DNA from: an uncultured Mediterranea sp.
GTDB taxonomy: Bacteria > Bacteroidota > Bacteroidia > Bacteroidales > Bacteroidaceae
NCBI GenBank assembly: GCA_946007445.1
Contig: CAMGAL010000082.1
Location: 1 to 8,520 of the forward strand
Direction: 5' to 3'
Length of the DNA stretch: 8,520 nt
The translations under genes and the position numbers were made by a program. Shown piece after piece: positions 7,201-8,520 of the stretch. Below the pieces are notes generated by a model. It was not told where the DNA came from, ran no database searches, and worked only from the letters and a program-made list of their open reading frames with translations. Every line of letters begins with the position of its first letter. Positions within the stretch are counted from its first letter, which is position 1.

Positions 7201-8365
7201 CCAACTCATTCTCGCCGCCCAGCCAGATGCGCCCCTGGTTGTCGCGTGCCAGTCCCCACACCTGGGTGGAGACGTAGTTGCCGTCGCGCAGGCGGCGGTA
7301 GTCCAGGGTCTGGAAGGGTGGACGCTCGTAGCTGATGACGTCGATGCCCCCACGGTAGTTGCCAATCCAGATGTTGCCGAAGCGGTCTTGCAGGAAGCAG
7401 CGGGCATTGGGTGAGGAGAGGCCATGTTTGTCGCCGGTCACCCCGATGGTGTTGAAGTAAATCTCTTCTGAGGTTTGGAAAGAGTAGTCGTTGAGATTCA
7501 GGGTATTGACCCCACCCCGGTGGGTGCAGACCCACAGAGTGCCGTCGGTGCTTTGGCCAATGTCGTTCACTTGGTTGCCCAGCAGACGGTTGTCGTGGTT
7601 TTCGCCGGTCAGGAAGGCGGTGAAGGTACCGCTTTGGGGATGAAAGAGCGCCAAGCCGTTGCCGGTGCCCACCCAGACACGACCGCTGCGGTCGATGAAG
7701 AGGGTTCTCACATAGTCGTCGGGCAGGGAGGTCGGGTCTCCGCGACGATGACGAAAGTGGCGCAGGGTGCGGTGCTTCAGGTCAATGAGATAGAGACCAT
7801 GGCGGGAAGTGCCCGCATAGAGTTGCCGGCTGTCATCCTCGCGTGTGCACATCATGGCACCCTCCAGTCCCTGCAGGTTGGCTGAAGTGAAGGACACCAT
7901 CCGGCGGGTTTCGGGATGGAGGTATCCGATGCCCGTGTCGTGGGCCATCCAGACACCTCCGTCAGAGGCAGGTGAAAAGTGATGGACGTTATCGTCCAGC
8001 AGGCCCTCAGCCTGGGTGAAGTGAGAAATCGAGAGCTGGGTGCAGTCCATCAGGCAGAATCCGTTGCCCCGGGTAGCCACCCAAATCAAGTTGCGCAGGG
8101 TGTCGGCCAGGATGGCGCCCACCTCATTGGCCGGCAAGCGGGAGTTGGAGGTGGTATAGGCCGTCATGCGGCGACCGTCAAAGCGGCTCAGTCCTCCTTC
8201 GGTGGCGGCCCAAATGTTGCCGGTACGGTCTTGTGCCAAGGCATTGACATAGTTGCTGCTCATGCCGTCGGTCACGTTAAAACGCTCAAACACGTAGTGG
8301 GTCTGTGCCTGCGCCACCCATCCCGGCAGGCAGAGGAGTATAAATAGAAGGAAACGTGCTCTCAT
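4283..8365 (-). CDS. Hybrid two-component system sensor kinase/response regulator, AraC output (HTCS)
   Basis: A single 1360-residue chain joining sensor, kinase and DNA-binding regulator. Residues 1-21 (MRARFLLFILLCLPGWVAQA-Q) are a signal peptide. About 25-655 hold some 14 Reg_prop repeats of the form G-x-I/L-W-I-G-T-x-x-G-L, enough for two seven-bladed periplasmic propellers. A Y_Y_Y domain follows (about 705-775), then a membrane helix (about 779-801). The kinase has His837 in THELRTPL, N-box around N949-N954, DTGYGI (985-990) and GSGIGLAL (1013-1020). The receiver has E1090/D1091, phospho-acceptor D1133, T1163 and K1185. An AraC helix-turn-helix domain (about 1253-1355) ends the protein after an acidic linker. 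All catalytic residues are present. In Bacteroides such proteins usually sense glycan-derived oligosaccharides and activate a susC/susD locus. None is in the window; the ligand is unknown. ATG 8365 is chosen over the longer TTG reading at 8398, which falls inside the predicted promoter. Confidence 0.95.
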   Translation of the reverse strand: MRARFLLFILLCLPGWVAQAQTHYVFERFNVTDGMSSNYVNALAQDRTGNIWAATEGGLSRFDGRRMTAYTTSNSRLPANEVGAILADTLRNLIWVATRGNGFCLMDCTQLSISHFTQAEGLLDDNVHHFSPASDGGVWMAHDTGIGYLHPETRRMVSFTSANLQGLEGAMMCTREDDSRQLYAGTSRHGLYLIDLKHRTLRHFRHRRGDPTSLPDDYVRTLFIDRSGRVWVGTGNGLALFHPQSGTFTAFLTGENHDNRLLGNQVNDIGQSTDGTLWVCTHRGGVNTLNLNDYSFQTSEEIYFNTIGVTGDKHGLSSPNARCFLQDRFGNIWIGNYRGGIDVISYERPPFQTLDYRRLRDGNYVSTQVWGLARDNQGRIWLGGENELVSFTQSGERRIIPFNGIAQSLTHASAIYKDSRGQLWIGLHQDGVLLCQPDNGKLTRISLPESGLDIVCFCEDAQGRMWIGTQTGIYTWHRGEARFEEEFNHSLRNRAVHGIVIDQQGNYWIGTSEHGLLKFNAQKKLICRIDKSNGLGHNTVNSLYMDHQGGLWIAGRSGLGYMADPAQPRIELYGAECGLKNLNVRAITADLRGRIWISTNAGISQWDAQRQQFYNYTHQQGVPMGDFMDGSVCADVRGRLIFGSQNGACYFNPSEISHSEMVIPVSITEFRVYKNSSSDHNDYVIPHEGRTVSLDYRQNTFRITFNVMDYTLGRQAEYEYQMQGLGRNRFLLDEENQVTFRDLDPGHYTFKVRAKLRNQEWNGSFTTLQIVIHPPLWLTWYAKLFYFLLVCGLLLGTLLFYKRRIELENRLELEHQRLENNKQLHDERMRFFTNITHELRTPLTLILGPLEDLLADSTLSPRHANKISIIRDSATRLLNLINQILEFRKTETQNRQLLISHGNLGGLAQEIGFRFQELNPNEKVQVCIRVPESGAELYFDREVLTIIINNLLSNALKYTPEGMVTLQVDTLTKGTQRYTRLQVSDTGYGIAPEALPHIFQRYYQEGGEHQASGSGIGLALVKSLVDLHEGIITVESTPGEGTTFTLLLLRDNTYPNARHEEVPLPTTLPEKEIPAEPEHDGNKPLLLVVEDNKELCAYLRSSFEENYQVLVAANGREGWQLAQDRIPNLIVSDIMMPVMDGIALCRMLKGDIRTSHIPVILLTAKGSIRDKEEGYEAGADSFITKPFSARLLQLRMENLLASRRKLASLITAVATEEDAPVASVEVASDDDTSPTMHEEGREAPRLTQLDQLFLDKVKAIILDHLSMEKMDVAFIADKMCMSHSTLYRKIKGLTNMTVNEFVRKLKMQVSLDLLRRGELSIAEISDRTGFSSVTYFRQCFKDEFGMSPSEYMKRKHQEES

Positions 8366-8395
8366 GAATGTATCGAATAAATGGATTCCAACGGA

Positions 8396-8427
8396 CAAAA
8401 ATAGCGATAAAAAGGCGAATTTTCAAA
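8396..8427 (-). promoter_or_regulatory. Predicted Bacteroides-type promoter of the hybrid regulator
   Basis: On the minus strand TTTG (8424-8427), 20 bp, then TATTTTTG (8396-8403) matches the consensus TTTG-(19-21)-TAnnTTTG fully. Transcription would start near 8389 and give a leader of about 24 nt to the ATG at 8365. Because the in-frame TTG at 8398 lies upstream of that start, the promoter supports the shorter protein with the signal peptide at its N-terminus. Confidence 0.75.
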
Positions 8428-8510
8428 GAACAAAGCTGGGAAATTGCCCCTAAAAACGAGAAACTGCCGAAATATCTCCCCTTGACCGATTTTTAATACT
8501 TCCTCGCTAT
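8401..8510. repeat. Spaced 7-bp inverted repeat in the right-edge intergenic region
   Basis: ATAGCGA (8401-8407) overlaps the regulator's -7 element, and its exact reverse complement TCGCTAT lies at 8504-8510, 96 bp away. Read outward from each arm the sequences stay similar: TCGCTATTTTTG on the minus strand and TCGCTATAAATTG on the plus strand. The second could be a poor -7 element for a divergent gene beyond the edge. No coding sequence is seen from 8399 to 8520. A 7-bp match over this distance may be chance. Confidence 0.3.
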
Positions 8511-8520
8511 AAATTGACGG

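Noticed and set aside
8366..8398. Longer regulator start at TTG 8398
   Set aside because: It lies within the predicted -7 element, upstream of the expected transcript start, and would bury the signal peptide behind 11 extra residues.

Overview
The window looks like a chromosomal segment of a gut-type Bacteroidales bacterium (Bacteroides or a close relative) with GC-rich genes. Three things support this: a single-chain hybrid two-component sensor/AraC regulator of the Bacteroides type, promoters of the Bacteroides form (TTTG, 19-21 bp, TAnnTTTG) in front of several genes, and A-rich leaders without clear Shine-Dalgarno sites. No RNA gene, transposase, integrase or CRISPR array was found.

Layout from left to right. 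(1) Positions 1-329, minus strand: the N-terminal third or less of aminoacyl-histidine dipeptidase PepD, cut by the window edge. (2) A 162-bp divergent intergenic region carries the pepD promoter. (3) Positions 492-1556, plus strand: a secreted choloylglycine hydrolase/penicillin V acylase-type amidase with all core catalytic residues. (4) Positions 1537-2604, minus strand: a glycerate 2-kinase whose 3' end overlaps the amidase by 20 bp. Two short blocks inside it have lost family-invariant residues without any change in length. (5) A 243-bp divergent regulatory region holds back-to-back promoters and a 7-bp dyad. (6) Positions 2848-4158, plus strand: a DcuA/DcuB-type anaerobic C4-dicarboxylate transporter. 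(7) A short convergent gap carries a direct repeat with an exact 33-bp period. (8) Positions 4283-8365, minus strand: a 1360-residue hybrid two-component system with a periplasmic propeller sensor. (9) Its promoter and the start of another intergenic region run to the right edge.

The genes appear to be separate transcription units, not one operon; strands alternate and each start has its own upstream space. Functions fit an anaerobic gut scavenger: peptide and amide hydrolysis, glycerate entry into glycolysis, succinate/fumarate exchange, and sensing of a carbohydrate-like ligand. The regulator's usual partners (a SusC/SusD polysaccharide-utilization locus) are not in the window and could lie beyond the right edge.

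No clearly new multi-gene system is visible. The best leads are the two residue-replacement blocks in the glycerate kinase, the 33-bp-period repeat that supplies the regulator's stop codon, and the dyad between the glycerate kinase and transporter promoters.
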